A stretch of 15,280 nt of DNA from Planctomycetota bacterium (GCA_013151585.1 JAADHY010000182.1:1-15280), one strand, 5' to 3'. Shown: positions 5,647 to 13,704, counted from the first letter of the stretch. Notes: a model not told the origin generated them from the sequence alone. Made by a program: numbers and translations.

Positions 5647-7563
5647 ATGGCAACTGCGACAAAATCGGAGTATCGAGCGAGAGACATCGAGGTGCTGGAA
5701 GGGCTGGAAGCGGTTCGGCGCCGCCCCGCCATGTACATCGGCGACACGACTGCCCGCGGCCTGCATCACCTTGTTTGGGAAATCGTTGACAACTCGGTGG
5801 ATGAGTTCCTGGTGGGCGAAGCGGACCGAGTGGTCGTAACGCTGCACCGCGACGGCGCGTCGATCACCGTCAGCGATAACGGCCGCGGCATCCCCGTGGA
5901 CAAGCACCCCAAAACCAAAAAGTCCGCCTTGGAACTGATCCTCACGACTCTGCATGCCGGTGGGAAATTCTCCGACAAGAACTATGCTCGCAGCGGCGGT
6001 TTGCACGGCGTCGGGGCATCGGTCGTCAACGCCCTTTCGGAGGAGATGGTCGCCACAGTCCGTCGCGATGGCTACGAGTGGACCCAGCGTTACAAACGCG
6101 GAAAGCCAACGACGCCGGTCAAGAAGGTTCGTCCTTTCCGCGGCCGCGGCACGACGATTTTTTTCCGCCCGGATCCCCAAATTTTTCGCCGCACTCAATT
6201 CAGTGCTGAAACAATCCGCCAGCACCTGGAAGATATCTCGTACATTCATGGCGGACTGAAGATCGTCTTCCAGGACGAGACGAAAGGCGAAACGCACGAG
6301 CTGCATCACCCGCAGGGCGTGGCAGCCTATCTGGAAAAGCTGACGGCCGAAGAACAGAAAAGGCCAGTCCACGATCAGGTCTTCGCCGTCCAGCGCGACG
6401 ACGGCAAAACACGGATCGAGCTGGTCATGCGGTGGACGGAAGCGACGGACGAACAGATCCGCAGCTACGTGAACGGCATCCGCACGCACGCCGGCGGAAC
6501 GCATGAGTCAGGTCTCCGGGCGGGCATCGCCAAGGCCGTACGAAACTACATGGAGGTGCACGAAATCAAGCAAAAGGGCCTCACTATCACTAACGACGAC
6601 ATCCGGGAAGGCGTGTTGGGAATCCTGTCGGTTTTTCTATCCAACCCGGTCTTTCAGGGTCAGACCAAGGAAAAGCTGAACAACCCGGAGATGCAGGGGA
6701 TGGTCGAGGGCTTGGTCCGACCGGCCCTGGAGACGTGGCTGAACAACAACCCGTCGATTGCGGACGCTGTGATCGGTCGGATCGTGCTGGCTGCGCGAGC
6801 GCGTCTGGCCAGCCGCACGGCTGCCAGTGAAATCCGACGCAAGTCGGCGTCGCGGAAAAACGGGTTGCCCGGCAAGCTGCTCGACTGCCGCTCGACGAAC
6901 CCGGACGAATCGGAGCTATTCATCGTTGAGGGACAGTCGGCCGGCGGTTCGGCCGGCATGGGACGCGACAGCCGCACGCAAGCGGTCTTGCCACTGAAGG
7001 GCAAGGTGCTGAACACGGAATCGCTGACGGCCTCGCGCATCATGGCGAACCAGGAAATCCGCGACCTGGTCGAAACGCTCGGCACCGGCATCGGTCCGGA
7101 CTTCGACATCCGCAAACTGCGTTACGGTCGAGTGATTCTGCTGATGGACGCCGACAGCGACGGGTATCACATCAGCACGTTGCTTTTGACTTTCTTCTTC
7201 CGTCACATGCGGGACCTGATCCGACAAGAAAAACTTTACATTGCTCAACCGCCGCTGTACCGCATCGTCGTGGGGAACGAAACATACTACGCCCGTGACG
7301 ACGCCCATAAAGAAGAGATTCTGGCTTCACTCCCCGCGAACCGCAAAGTTGAGATCAGCCGCTTCAAGGGGCTGGGCGAGATGACGCCGCAGCAACTCAA
7401 AGAGACGACGCTCGACCCGAAGAACCGCACGCTGCTGAAGGTCGAAATCGAAAGCCAATTGGAGGCGGACCGCACCTTCCAACAATTGCTCGGCAAGGAC
7501 GCTAGCGAACGCTACCGGATCATTATGGAAGAGGCCAGCCTGGTCGATGATCTGGACGTCTAA
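5647..7563 (+). CDS. parE: Type IIA DNA topoisomerase ATPase/Toprim subunit (ParE-like, GyrB/ParE family)
   Basis: This is the ATP-binding and Toprim subunit of DNA gyrase or topoisomerase IV, which works with GyrA/ParC to pass DNA through a double-strand break. It has 638 residues and lacks the large insert of long GyrB proteins. In the GHKL ATPase domain, WEIVDNSVDE carries the catalytic Glu45 and Asn49, DNGRG carries Asp77, and GGLHGVG is at 117-123. The transducer has the QTK loop with Lys341. The Toprim domain has Glu428 and the DADSD triad Asp501/503/505, and RFKGLGEMTPQQLKETTLDP is at about 572-591. Two departures from the usual sequences are visible: EGQSA replaces EGDSA (the catalytic Glu is kept), and DADSDGYHIS replaces the gyrase DADVDGxHIR. 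The FSDKNY segment and DADSDGxHI resemble ParE-like paralogs, while the C-terminus is closer to GyrB, so ParE versus GyrB is not settled. The start at 5647 has ggag only 2 bases upstream, but the N-terminus is normal for the family. Confidence 0.93.
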   Translation: MATATKSEYRARDIEVLEGLEAVRRRPAMYIGDTTARGLHHLVWEIVDNSVDEFLVGEADRVVVTLHRDGASITVSDNGRGIPVDKHPKTKKSALELILTTLHAGGKFSDKNYARSGGLHGVGASVVNALSEEMVATVRRDGYEWTQRYKRGKPTTPVKKVRPFRGRGTTIFFRPDPQIFRRTQFSAETIRQHLEDISYIHGGLKIVFQDETKGETHELHHPQGVAAYLEKLTAEEQKRPVHDQVFAVQRDDGKTRIELVMRWTEATDEQIRSYVNGIRTHAGGTHESGLRAGIAKAVRNYMEVHEIKQKGLTITNDDIREGVLGILSVFLSNPVFQGQTKEKLNNPEMQGMVEGLVRPALETWLNNNPSIADAVIGRIVLAARARLASRTAASEIRRKSASRKNGLPGKLLDCRSTNPDESELFIVEGQSAGGSAGMGRDSRTQAVLPLKGKVLNTESLTASRIMANQEIRDLVETLGTGIGPDFDIRKLRYGRVILLMDADSDGYHISTLLLTFFFRHMRDLIRQEKLYIAQPPLYRIVVGNETYYARDDAHKEEILASLPANRKVEISRFKGLGEMTPQQLKETTLDPKNRTLLKVEIESQLEADRTFQQLLGKDASERYRIIMEEASLVDDLDV

Positions 7564-7624
7564 GGTCGCTCGATCTCGGTTCGTTAGGTGCCGCCCCGCG
7601 GTTCCGACCAGCCGCCCTTTCCGC

Positions 7625-7813
7625 TCAGGCCAGCTCCTGATACGTGTCGTATGCCATGTAAATGATCAGGGCAGCACTGATCAGGAATAGCACGTCCATC
7701 ACGATGCGACGAGAGAAAGGAAATCCGACGACCATGTCGACGATGGCAGCCACGGCCACCAGCCCCGACGTCACCATCGACGCGATCACCAATCGTTTCA
7801 TCGTGCTCGACAT
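7625..7813 (-). CDS. Tiny two-helix membrane protein, function unknown
   Basis: This encodes 62 residues with two hydrophobic helices: about 8-29 (VIASMVTSGLVAVAAIVDMV) and about 36-54 (RIVMDVLFLISAALIIYMA), joined by a short turn containing GFPFSRR. It is supported by an excellent ribosome binding site, aggaga at 7821-7826, 7 bases before the ATG at 7813, and by a sensible membrane-protein composition. It is convergent with the topoisomerase gene (61 bases between stops). It lies downstream of nadK on the same strand, so it may be co-transcribed with it, although about 190 bases intervene. No family is recognised. Confidence 0.75.
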   Translation of the reverse strand: MSSTMKRLVIASMVTSGLVAVAAIVDMVVGFPFSRRIVMDVLFLISAALIIYMAYDTYQELA

Positions 7814-7966
7814 ATGGTCGTCTCCTGGTCCAGTCCGCCTCGAGCTTGCTTTCAGGAAGCTCTGTCCGCTTCCGCCGAGATGAGAAGTTTGTATTTAGCG
7901 ACAGGTTTCAGTATAGGCCGAACCCCCGGTTCGTTTCCAGCCGAGTTTACAGTGGGGAAACGCGGA

Positions 7967-8012
7967 ACGCCCCGACCTGCGCCGGCGCGGAGGCGATCGG
8001 TCAACGGGGCGT
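7967..8012 (-). terminator. Possible hairpin at the end of nadK
   Basis: acgccccgacc (7967-7977) pairs with ggtc (7999-8002) and ggggcgt (8006-8012), separated by a 3-base bulge. The hairpin overlaps the nadK stop codon. No clear T-run follows on the minus strand, so terminator function is uncertain. Confidence 0.25.
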
Positions 8013-8864
8013 GTGGGTCGTACGAGTGTGGCCGGCCCAGCCGAGCTTGCGGTACAACATGGCGTAGAAGCTATGACCGGGAATGCGGGCCAGCTTGAAG
8101 GTGACAGACGCTTTGCGAATCTCGATGCGGTCGTCCGGTCGGATGGGACGACGGATTTGGCCGTCCACAACGAGTGTCGCTCCGACGTCTGCGTTCGGCA
8201 CATCGAGCGTGTAGACGCGGTCGGCGTGGTCAACCAGCGGCCGGTTCGACAAGGAATGAGGGCAAATCGGCGTCACCACGAAAGCCTGCAAATCCTGCCG
8301 CAGAAGCGGACCGCCGGCCGAGAGACTGTGCGCGGTCGAGCCGACGGGCGTGCTGACGATCAAACCGTCGCCGCTATAGGTTGTTACGGGCTCGTCGTTG
8401 ATCGCCAGCTCGACATCGATCATCTGCAGGCCCGAAGCGCGAATGGCCGCTTCATTCAGTCCGAGGAACGTCTCGGTCGAACCGTCGCCGCGCTTCAGCG
8501 CGCACTCGAACATCAAATGCTCGACCACTTGGTACTGGCGTTGCCGAATCAGCTCAAAATTCTCGCGGAATTCGTCGGGCGACAGATCGGCCAAGAAGCC
8601 GAGCCGTCCCAAATTGATTCCAAGCACAGGATGCTGGCGGGGGCCCAATTGGTGACACGCTCGCAGAATCGCTCCGTCACCGCCGAGGACCAAGACCAGG
8701 TCGACGGGCTCGTCCGGCAAGGTCAAATCGCCTGCAATGGCCGTCGCCGCAATCTGTACTCCGGTCCGCGCATCCAGAAACGCCGACAGTTCGTCCCACG
8801 CGTCCTGGACGCGACGCGATTGATCCCGCGCGAACACCACCAAGCTCAACGGTGCGTCACTCAT
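8001..8864 (-). CDS. nadK: NAD kinase
   Basis: This cytoplasmic enzyme phosphorylates NAD to NADP with ATP or polyphosphate, and it has 287 residues. The family signatures are in order. The ATP/NAD kinase GGDG motif is at 61-64 with catalytic Asp63, and NLGRLGFLADLSP follows at 84-96. The acidic LNE motif is at 136-138. The glycine-rich GDGLIVSTPVGSTAHSLSAG segment starts at 165, followed by PICPHSLSNRPLV at about 199-211 and VDGQ at 233-236. I chose the ATG at 8864 because aaggag lies 11 bases upstream and the conserved N-terminal beta strand starts right after it. An in-frame ATG at 8891 is possible, and the much longer open frame upstream is low quality. It is divergent from the helical-protein gene at 9017. 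Confidence 0.95.
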   Translation of the reverse strand: MSDAPLSLVVFARDQSRRVQDAWDELSAFLDARTGVQIAATAIAGDLTLPDEPVDLVLVLGGDGAILRACHQLGPRQHPVLGINLGRLGFLADLSPDEFRENFELIRQRQYQVVEHLMFECALKRGDGSTETFLGLNEAAIRASGLQMIDVELAINDEPVTTYSGDGLIVSTPVGSTAHSLSAGGPLLRQDLQAFVVTPICPHSLSNRPLVDHADRVYTLDVPNADVGATLVVDGQIRRPIRPDDRIEIRKASVTFKLARIPGHSFYAMLYRKLGWAGHTRTTHTPR

Positions 8865-9016
8865 CCTCAAGGCCGCTCCTTGTTTTGACATCCGCTGGCG
8901 ATTGTGAACAATACGGACCACCGACGCAACCGGTGAGTCCCGGCGGAACAGAAGACTGAACGTGGCGGCCGGGGCCACCGCTGTCCGATCCACCTCTGCT
9001 GTTGAGAGCCGTCCGC

Positions 9017-9715
9017 ATGAACTATTTCGCTCACGGCCTTCGGTTTCTGAACGAACCTCACTTTCTGGCCGGAACGGCCGTGCCGGACTGGTTGGCGGTC
9101 GTTGACCGCCGCGTCCGCCTCCGACCTCGGAAGGTGGCGCCCTTCGCGGAGACTCCGCGCACCGTCGTCGGTCAAGTCGCCGCAGGGGTTTTGCAACATG
9201 CACGCGACGACTTGTGGTTCCACCGAACTCGCGGTTTCGCGGAAACGACAAGCCTCGTCACAAATCTGTTCCGACGCCAGCTCAATGGCGATCCACGATA
9301 CCGTACCGGTTTCCTGGGCCACATCAGCACCGAGTTGCTGCTCGATGCCGTTCTGATCGAACGGTGGCCGGAGCTGTTGGACCGGTATTACGCCGTCTTG
9401 GATTGCGTCGACCCGGAGGCCGTCCAGCAAGCGGTCAACCGGATGGCGCGAGGCACCACCTCTCAGTTGGCCTCGTTCATTCCCCTGTTCGTGAAAGAAC
9501 AGGTGTTGCGCGACTACGTCGAGCCGCGGCGGCTGCTCTTTCGCTTGAATCAGGTCATGCGACGGATCAAACTGGAGCCGCTGCCGGCGAGCATCGAAGA
9601 GGTGCTGGCGGGAGCTCGCGAGATGGTTCGCGAGCGTGTATCGGATTTGCTTCCGGCCGAGTGGTTCGGCGTCTGCCTCGCCGGGGAGGACGGGCTTACC
9701 GACGCGGTCGAATAA
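9017..9715 (+). CDS. Uncharacterised helical protein, resembles the ACP phosphodiesterase (AcpH) fold
   Basis: This encodes 232 residues with no signal peptide or membrane segment, mostly helical. The start MNYFAHGLRFLNEPHFLAG recalls the MNFLAH opening of E. coli AcpH, and the spacing of possible metal ligands is suggestive: His6, Asp24, His61, Asp64/65, His69, His102 and Asp110. AcpH is an HD-like enzyme that removes phosphopantetheine from acyl carrier protein. Overall similarity here is too weak to assign that reaction, so the product should be called uncharacterised. I chose the ATG at 9017 because the AcpH-like N-terminus begins there, whereas a TTG at 9002 would add five residues. The ribosome binding site is weak (gagag). 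It ends 62 bases before the epimerase gene on the same strand, so the two may share a transcript. Confidence 0.75.
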   Translation: MNYFAHGLRFLNEPHFLAGTAVPDWLAVVDRRVRLRPRKVAPFAETPRTVVGQVAAGVLQHARDDLWFHRTRGFAETTSLVTNLFRRQLNGDPRYRTGFLGHISTELLLDAVLIERWPELLDRYYAVLDCVDPEAVQQAVNRMARGTTSQLASFIPLFVKEQVLRDYVEPRRLLFRLNQVMRRIKLEPLPASIEEVLAGAREMVRERVSDLLPAEWFGVCLAGEDGLTDAVE

Positions 9716-9777
9716 GCTCGATCCGTTCGCTTCGTAGACTCCGATTGCGGGATCGAAAACAGTAAAGGAAAACCACC

Positions 9778-10620
9778 ATGAAGTATGGAATGAATCTCTT
9801 GCTGTGGACGGCCGATGTCGACGATTCGCACCTGCCGATCCTGGAACAGTTAAAGCAGTGGGGCTACGACGGCGTGGAGCTGCCGATTTTCAACTTCGAC
9901 ACGGCCAAGTTCCAGTCACTCGGCAAGAAGCTGGATGAGTTGGGCCTGGGCCGGTCAGCGGTGACGGTTTGCACCGGGGACGCCAATCCGATCGCCGAGT
10001 CGCCGTCCGTCCGTGAGGCGGCGGTCGATCGGTTAAAGCAGGCCATCGATTGCTGTCAAGCGGTCGGCTGCTCGATGCTCTGCGGACCGATCCATTCGGC
10101 TCTGGGTGAATTCACCGGTCGCGGCCCGACCGCCGAGGAATGGCAGCGTGGGAAGGAAACACTGGCCCAGGTGGCCGATTATGCTCAGCAAGCCGGCGTG
10201 ACGCTGGTGATCGAATATTTGAATCGCTTCGAATGCTACTTCCTGAACTGCGCGGAGGACTGCGTGCGGTTCGTGCGCGAAATCGGCCACCCGAACGTCA
10301 AAATGATGTACGACACCTTCCACGCCAACATCGAAGAGAAAAACCCAGCCCGAGCGATCCGTACGTGCAGCGACCAGCTCGTGCACGTGCACATTTCAGA
10401 AAACGATCGATCGACACCGGGCGAAGGCGGTGTCGACTGGGACGCCACCTTCAACACGCTCAAAGAAATCAATTACGACGGCTGGCTGATGGTCGAAGCT
10501 TTTGGGCTGGCTCTGCCCGATCTGGCCGCTGCGACGAAAATCTGGCGGCGCATGTTCCCATCCGAAGAACATCTGGCCAAAAACGCTCTGGCTTTCATGA
10601 AGTCGCGCTGGGAAGGATAG
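9778..10620 (+). CDS. TIM-barrel sugar epimerase, D-tagatose/D-psicose 3-epimerase family
   Basis: This is a xylose-isomerase-like TIM barrel of 280 residues. The D-tagatose/D-psicose (allulose) 3-epimerases invert C3 of free ketoses with a Mn or Co ion. The metal ligands Glu146 (VIEYLNRFE), Asp179 (MMYDTFHANIEE), His205 (VHVHISENDR) and Glu240 (VEAF) are present. So are the substrate residues Glu152, His182 and Arg211. Each lies exactly six residues before its counterpart in the numbering I recall for the Pseudomonas cichorii enzyme (152, 185, 211, 246; 158, 188, 217), which is strong support for this subfamily. The real substrate is unknown, and such proteins are often annotated only as sugar phosphate isomerase/epimerase. 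An aggaa ribosome binding site sits about 8 bases upstream. Its last 148 bases overlap the convergent M50 protease gene. Confidence 0.88.
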   Translation: MKYGMNLLLWTADVDDSHLPILEQLKQWGYDGVELPIFNFDTAKFQSLGKKLDELGLGRSAVTVCTGDANPIAESPSVREAAVDRLKQAIDCCQAVGCSMLCGPIHSALGEFTGRGPTAEEWQRGKETLAQVADYAQQAGVTLVIEYLNRFECYFLNCAEDCVRFVREIGHPNVKMMYDTFHANIEEKNPARAIRTCSDQLVHVHISENDRSTPGEGGVDWDATFNTLKEINYDGWLMVEAFGLALPDLAAATKIWRRMFPSEEHLAKNALAFMKSRWEG

Positions 10621-11825
10621 GGCCGCGCTGGCGGTATCAGGCTGATGTGTCCGCGCGATGATGGCCCGTCGCACCGCCCTTCGTCTGCGGCGTCCGGCTC
10701 TGTGCCGCGAGCCTCCTCTTCCGGGCTGCGTTCGTCGAGGTTGTCCCGCGTCATGAACTGAGGCTCCTCGGAGTGCACGGGAACGGGCGGCGGCGGAGGC
10801 TCGTGGACGGTAATCGTGATCGGCCGGGGCGTGAACCCGAAGATGATGAACGCCAACGTCAGCCACCCCAACAGGACGCGTGGCATCCCAAGGGGCACTC
10901 GATCGTCCGCGGTGGGCGGATGACGCGGGCCCACCAACACGAGCAGCGCGATGATCAGGCTGTAGGCGTAGTCTTTGGAATGGACCATGTGGGCAACGGC
11001 GAGCAGAATCAGGGCATAGGCCACATAGTGGGCCTTTCGGCCGATCAGCGTGTAAAGAATGTGGCCTCCGTCGAGTTGTCCGACTGGCATCAGGTTCAGG
11101 GCCGTGATGAAGATGCCGACCCAGCCGGCGAAAAGCATCGGCGTCAGAATGATGTCCTCGTTTTCCGCCAGCGGACGATGAACGACTTCCACCATCCACT
11201 GCAGGACGAGAGGATCGCCGTAGCGGATTTCGACTCCGCCCGCGTTCGGATCGAGCTGCACGATCTGCACATCCTGCAGGGCGAAGTAGGTGACTGGCAG
11301 CGCAACAAGCAGCCCAGCCAAAGGTCCGGTGATGGCGATGTCGAACAAGGCCTTTCGGTCCGCGACTCCAGCTTGCTGTACGATTACGGCTCCCATCGTG
11401 CCGAAAGGCGTGATCGGCATCGGAATGAAAAACGGCAACGTGGCTGGCACGCGGTACCGACGCGCTTGAAGGTAGTGGCCCATTTCATGAGCAAGCAGGA
11501 TCAGCATCAGCGGGCCGGCATAGCTGATGCCGTTCAGCGTGAGAGCTTTTAGAACCTCGACAGGCTGCTCCCGCAGCCAGTCGGCACGCGGTGCCCCGAC
11601 TCCTGCGAACATCCCAGAAAAGAAAGTGCTGATGCAGGTGGCGACGAACAGTCCAATCGCCCAACGATCCCGGCGCCGGAGACGGGACCGCGGCCGACGA
11701 CGCAGCGGTTCGACCGGCCGGTCCGGCTCGTACGTCACATCGACCATCTCCAACGGCTCGGGCGGGGCCGGACGATCTGCCGGCCCCTCGCCGAAAGCAT
11801 CAGGCGTTTCCCACCGATTGTCCAT
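10473..11825 (-). CDS. Site-2-protease-like zinc metalloprotease, M50 family, with an unusual C-terminal tail
   Basis: This is an intramembrane protease of peptidase family M50. The zinc motif HEMGH is at 113-117 (His113, Glu114, His117), and the third ligand is in LDGGH (Asp252). GPLAG is at 168-172 and NLMPVGQLDGG at 244-254. Hydrophobic segments lie near 55-75, 102-120, 162-182, 226-246, 265-281, 286-300 and 316-331. The N-terminus is Pro/Glu/Arg-rich and cytoplasmic. I chose the ATG at 11825 because aaggag lies 4 bases upstream, while an in-frame start at 11912 has no such signal. After about residue 340 there is a Pro/Glu-rich tail. Residues from about 402 to 450 are encoded by DNA antisense to the end of the epimerase gene. 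Either the stop codon was lost and the frame runs on, or a frameshift exists near 10620-10790. The protease substrate is unknown. Confidence 0.88.
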   Translation of the reverse strand: MDNRWETPDAFGEGPADRPAPPEPLEMVDVTYEPDRPVEPLRRRPRSRLRRRDRWAIGLFVATCISTFFSGMFAGVGAPRADWLREQPVEVLKALTLNGISYAGPLMLILLAHEMGHYLQARRYRVPATLPFFIPMPITPFGTMGAVIVQQAGVADRKALFDIAITGPLAGLLVALPVTYFALQDVQIVQLDPNAGGVEIRYGDPLVLQWMVEVVHRPLAENEDIILTPMLFAGWVGIFITALNLMPVGQLDGGHILYTLIGRKAHYVAYALILLAVAHMVHSKDYAYSLIIALLVLVGPRHPPTADDRVPLGMPRVLLGWLTLAFIIFGFTPRPITITVHEPPPPPVPVHSEEPQFMTRDNLDERSPEEEARGTEPDAADEGRCDGPSSRGHISLIPPARPYPSQRDFMKARAFLARCSSDGNMRRQIFVAAARSGRASPKASTISQPS

Positions 11826-12013
11826 GAGACTCCTTTGTCTCGTCTGGCTCGTCGATTCGAGTCGTGAGCAGCAGCGCGCACAAATTCTCCGGTCCGCAGC
11901 ATCGCGGAGCAAGACGGCATTCTAAGCGATCGACTACGCCACGGAAACACCGGGCAGAAAAGGTCCAGAAAAAGGAGGGCGTCCGGTTGAATTGAAACGG
12001 ACCGAAACAGGAA

Positions 12014-12056
12014 CGTCCACGCGCCTTCCGGCGACCGCCCGGAAGACGCGTAGACG
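12014..12056 (-). terminator. Strong hairpin downstream of the esterase gene
   Basis: acgcg-c-cttccgg (12019-12031) pairs with ccggaag-a-cgcgt (12039-12051). That gives 12 paired bases with one mismatch and a 7-base loop, extended by cgtc (12014-12017) / gacg (12053-12056). It lies about 65 bases past the esterase stop. On the minus strand it is followed by ttcctgtttcgg, moderately T-rich. It may be an intrinsic terminator or a REP-type palindrome. Its right flank resembles a segment at 14599-14620. Confidence 0.45.
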
Positions 12057-12120
12057 ACTTACGCCGCATCTGTCCCCTTTTGTGGACGTTTGCAGGCCCG
12101 GATGGCCGATCTCCCGCCGA

Positions 12121-13704
12121 CTATTTGTTCTGCGCCGTGATGCCGGGCCAGTCGTCCGTGCGGAACGGGGTGACCGGGAGACGTTCGCGGCTATAGAGAT
12201 TGCAAACCGGGTTGTCGGCCCAAGCGTAGCGCACCGCAACGGGATCGGGAATCGCGTCGCTCCACACCTCGACCTTGTCCTTGCCCACGATCTTCGCCTC
12301 TGCCCACACGAACTTACGGTCCTCGCCAGCGATGGCGAAGCCCTTGACTTGGTGGACATCGACTGTCACCAGTCCGCCGCCGACATGGTCAAAGGTGATA
12401 AGAATTTTGTTGCCCTTCTTTTCCATCGACTTGTACAGCGGGCTCTGATAGACAATATCCAGTCCGTACTGGCAAGCCAGCGGCCAGCGAGCCAGCCGGC
12501 GCGCGACATCTTGCTTGTTTTTCGGGTGAATGTCATTCGCTTCGCCCAAGTCGATGATGACCGCCTGCCCCGTGTTGGGAAGCCTCATAGCCAGGGTTTG
12601 CGCTTCTCGCAGCTCGGCCCAATCACTTTCTTTCGGCTCAGACACTTCCGCTCGGAAATCGGCGAGCTGGACCCAATAGAACGGGAATTCGCCGATCCCC
12701 CACTCGTCCCGCCACGACTGGATCATCAGCGGGAAAAGATGCCGGTACTGGTATGCTCGCGAAGCATTCGACTCACCCTGATACCAGATCGTTCCGCGGA
12801 TGCCGAAGCCGATAATCGGCTTCAGCACGCCATTGTAGAGGTTGCCCGGCCTGTGTTGTCCGATCAAAGGGTTGCGCGGCGGTCGCGGCCGACGTGGCGC
12901 CGGCTTGCCGGCCGCCTTGGCTTCTTGGACCCTCTTCTTCCACTGTTCCAGCCGTTTCTGGTAGGCGGCCACGGCTTTGGCGTGGTCGTACGTCGCCTCA
13001 GTTTTTTTCCAACGTGCCATCAAAGCTTCGTAACGAGGGTCCTTCTCCAGCAGATCGCGGCGGACCCACGCTTCGCAAGATGAGCCACCCCAGGAGTTGT
13101 CGATCAGGCCGATAGGCACTCCTAGCATCTGGTGCAGAACGCGTCCAAAAAAGAAACCGACCGCCGAGAAATCCCCCACCGTCTCCGGCGAACAGACTTT
13201 CCATTCGCCCTTGAAGTCGAACTGCGGTTCTTGAGTTCCGACTTGTGGCACGGTGATCAACCGGATCTTGGGATATTTGGCCGATCGGATTTCTAAGTCG
13301 GCGTCGCGAGCGGCTGAGACGGGCCACTGCATGTTCGACTGGCCGGAGCAGAGCCAGACTTCGCCGACCAGCACGTCTTCCAGCTTAATCGTGTTTTTTC
13401 CTCGGACCGTCATCGTGTACGGTCCGCCGGCTGAAAGCGGTTCCAACTGAACCGACCACCGCCCGTCGTCACCCGTCGTGACCGAATGACTCTGGCCGGC
13501 AATCTCGACCGTGACGGTTTCGTCTGGATCGGCCCACCCCCAAACTCGGTCCGCTTGACCTTGCTGCAGGACCATGTGGCTACCGAAAATGGCTGGCAGC
13601 CGGACGTCCGCCCAGGCGCGGGATGCCCAAAGGGCCAGACAGGCTAACGTCACAACCGCTCCGAGCCCCCCTTGTCGTAGCAGGCTCTTGTGTCGAATCC
13701 TCAT
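12121..13704 (-). CDS. Secreted sialate O-acetylesterase-type (SASA, SGNH-like) carbohydrate esterase
   Basis: This family removes O-acetyl groups from sialic acids or acetylated polysaccharides such as xylan. The protein has 527 residues. It has a signal peptide (about 1-32, basic start, hydrophobic core ALWASRAWA) with likely cleavage before Asp33. A beta-rich N-domain contains GSHMVLQQG. The esterase core has CSGQSNMQWP (nucleophile probably Ser123), NSWGGSSCEAWV at about 203-214, GTIWYQGESNA at 304-314 and DIHPKNK with Asp391/His393. Residues about 222-285 form a Lys/Ala/Arg/Pro-rich, possibly coiled insertion. I chose the ATG at 13704 because gggaggaa is 6 bases upstream and the signal peptide follows directly. 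The longer frame from 13866 would bury that signal. The specific substrate cannot be told from sequence. Confidence 0.93.
   Translation of the reverse strand: MRIRHKSLLRQGGLGAVVTLACLALWASRAWADVRLPAIFGSHMVLQQGQADRVWGWADPDETVTVEIAGQSHSVTTGDDGRWSVQLEPLSAGGPYTMTVRGKNTIKLEDVLVGEVWLCSGQSNMQWPVSAARDADLEIRSAKYPKIRLITVPQVGTQEPQFDFKGEWKVCSPETVGDFSAVGFFFGRVLHQMLGVPIGLIDNSWGGSSCEAWVRRDLLEKDPRYEALMARWKKTEATYDHAKAVAAYQKRLEQWKKRVQEAKAAGKPAPRRPRPPRNPLIGQHRPGNLYNGVLKPIIGFGIRGTIWYQGESNASRAYQYRHLFPLMIQSWRDEWGIGEFPFYWVQLADFRAEVSEPKESDWAELREAQTLAMRLPNTGQAVIIDLGEANDIHPKNKQDVARRLARWPLACQYGLDIVYQSPLYKSMEKKGNKILITFDHVGGGLVTVDVHQVKGFAIAGEDRKFVWAEAKIVGKDKVEVWSDAIPDPVAVRYAWADNPVCNLYSRERLPVTPFRTDDWPGITAQNK

Noticed and set aside
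5596..6504. 302-codon minus-strand frame opposite the topoisomerase gene
   Set aside because: It is a shadow of a highly conserved gene, with no motif or start signal.
7561..7624. Possible bidirectional terminator between parE and the 62-residue gene
   Set aside because: Only a mismatched stem (ggtgccgc/gcggttcc) can be drawn, and no T-run follows in either direction.
8867..9430. 187-codon minus-strand frame upstream of nadK
   Set aside because: It is antisense to the AcpH-like gene and runs into the nadK start with no conserved sequence.
10773..11552. 259-codon plus-strand frame opposite the M50 protease
   Set aside because: It is antisense to a protease with intact HEMGH and LDGGH motifs, and it is Gln/Asp/His-rich with no domain.
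11992..13083. 363-codon plus-strand frame opposite the esterase gene
   Set aside because: The esterase on the other strand has a signal peptide, catalytic motifs and an ideal ribosome binding site. The antisense frame is Arg/Asp/Val-rich with no domain.
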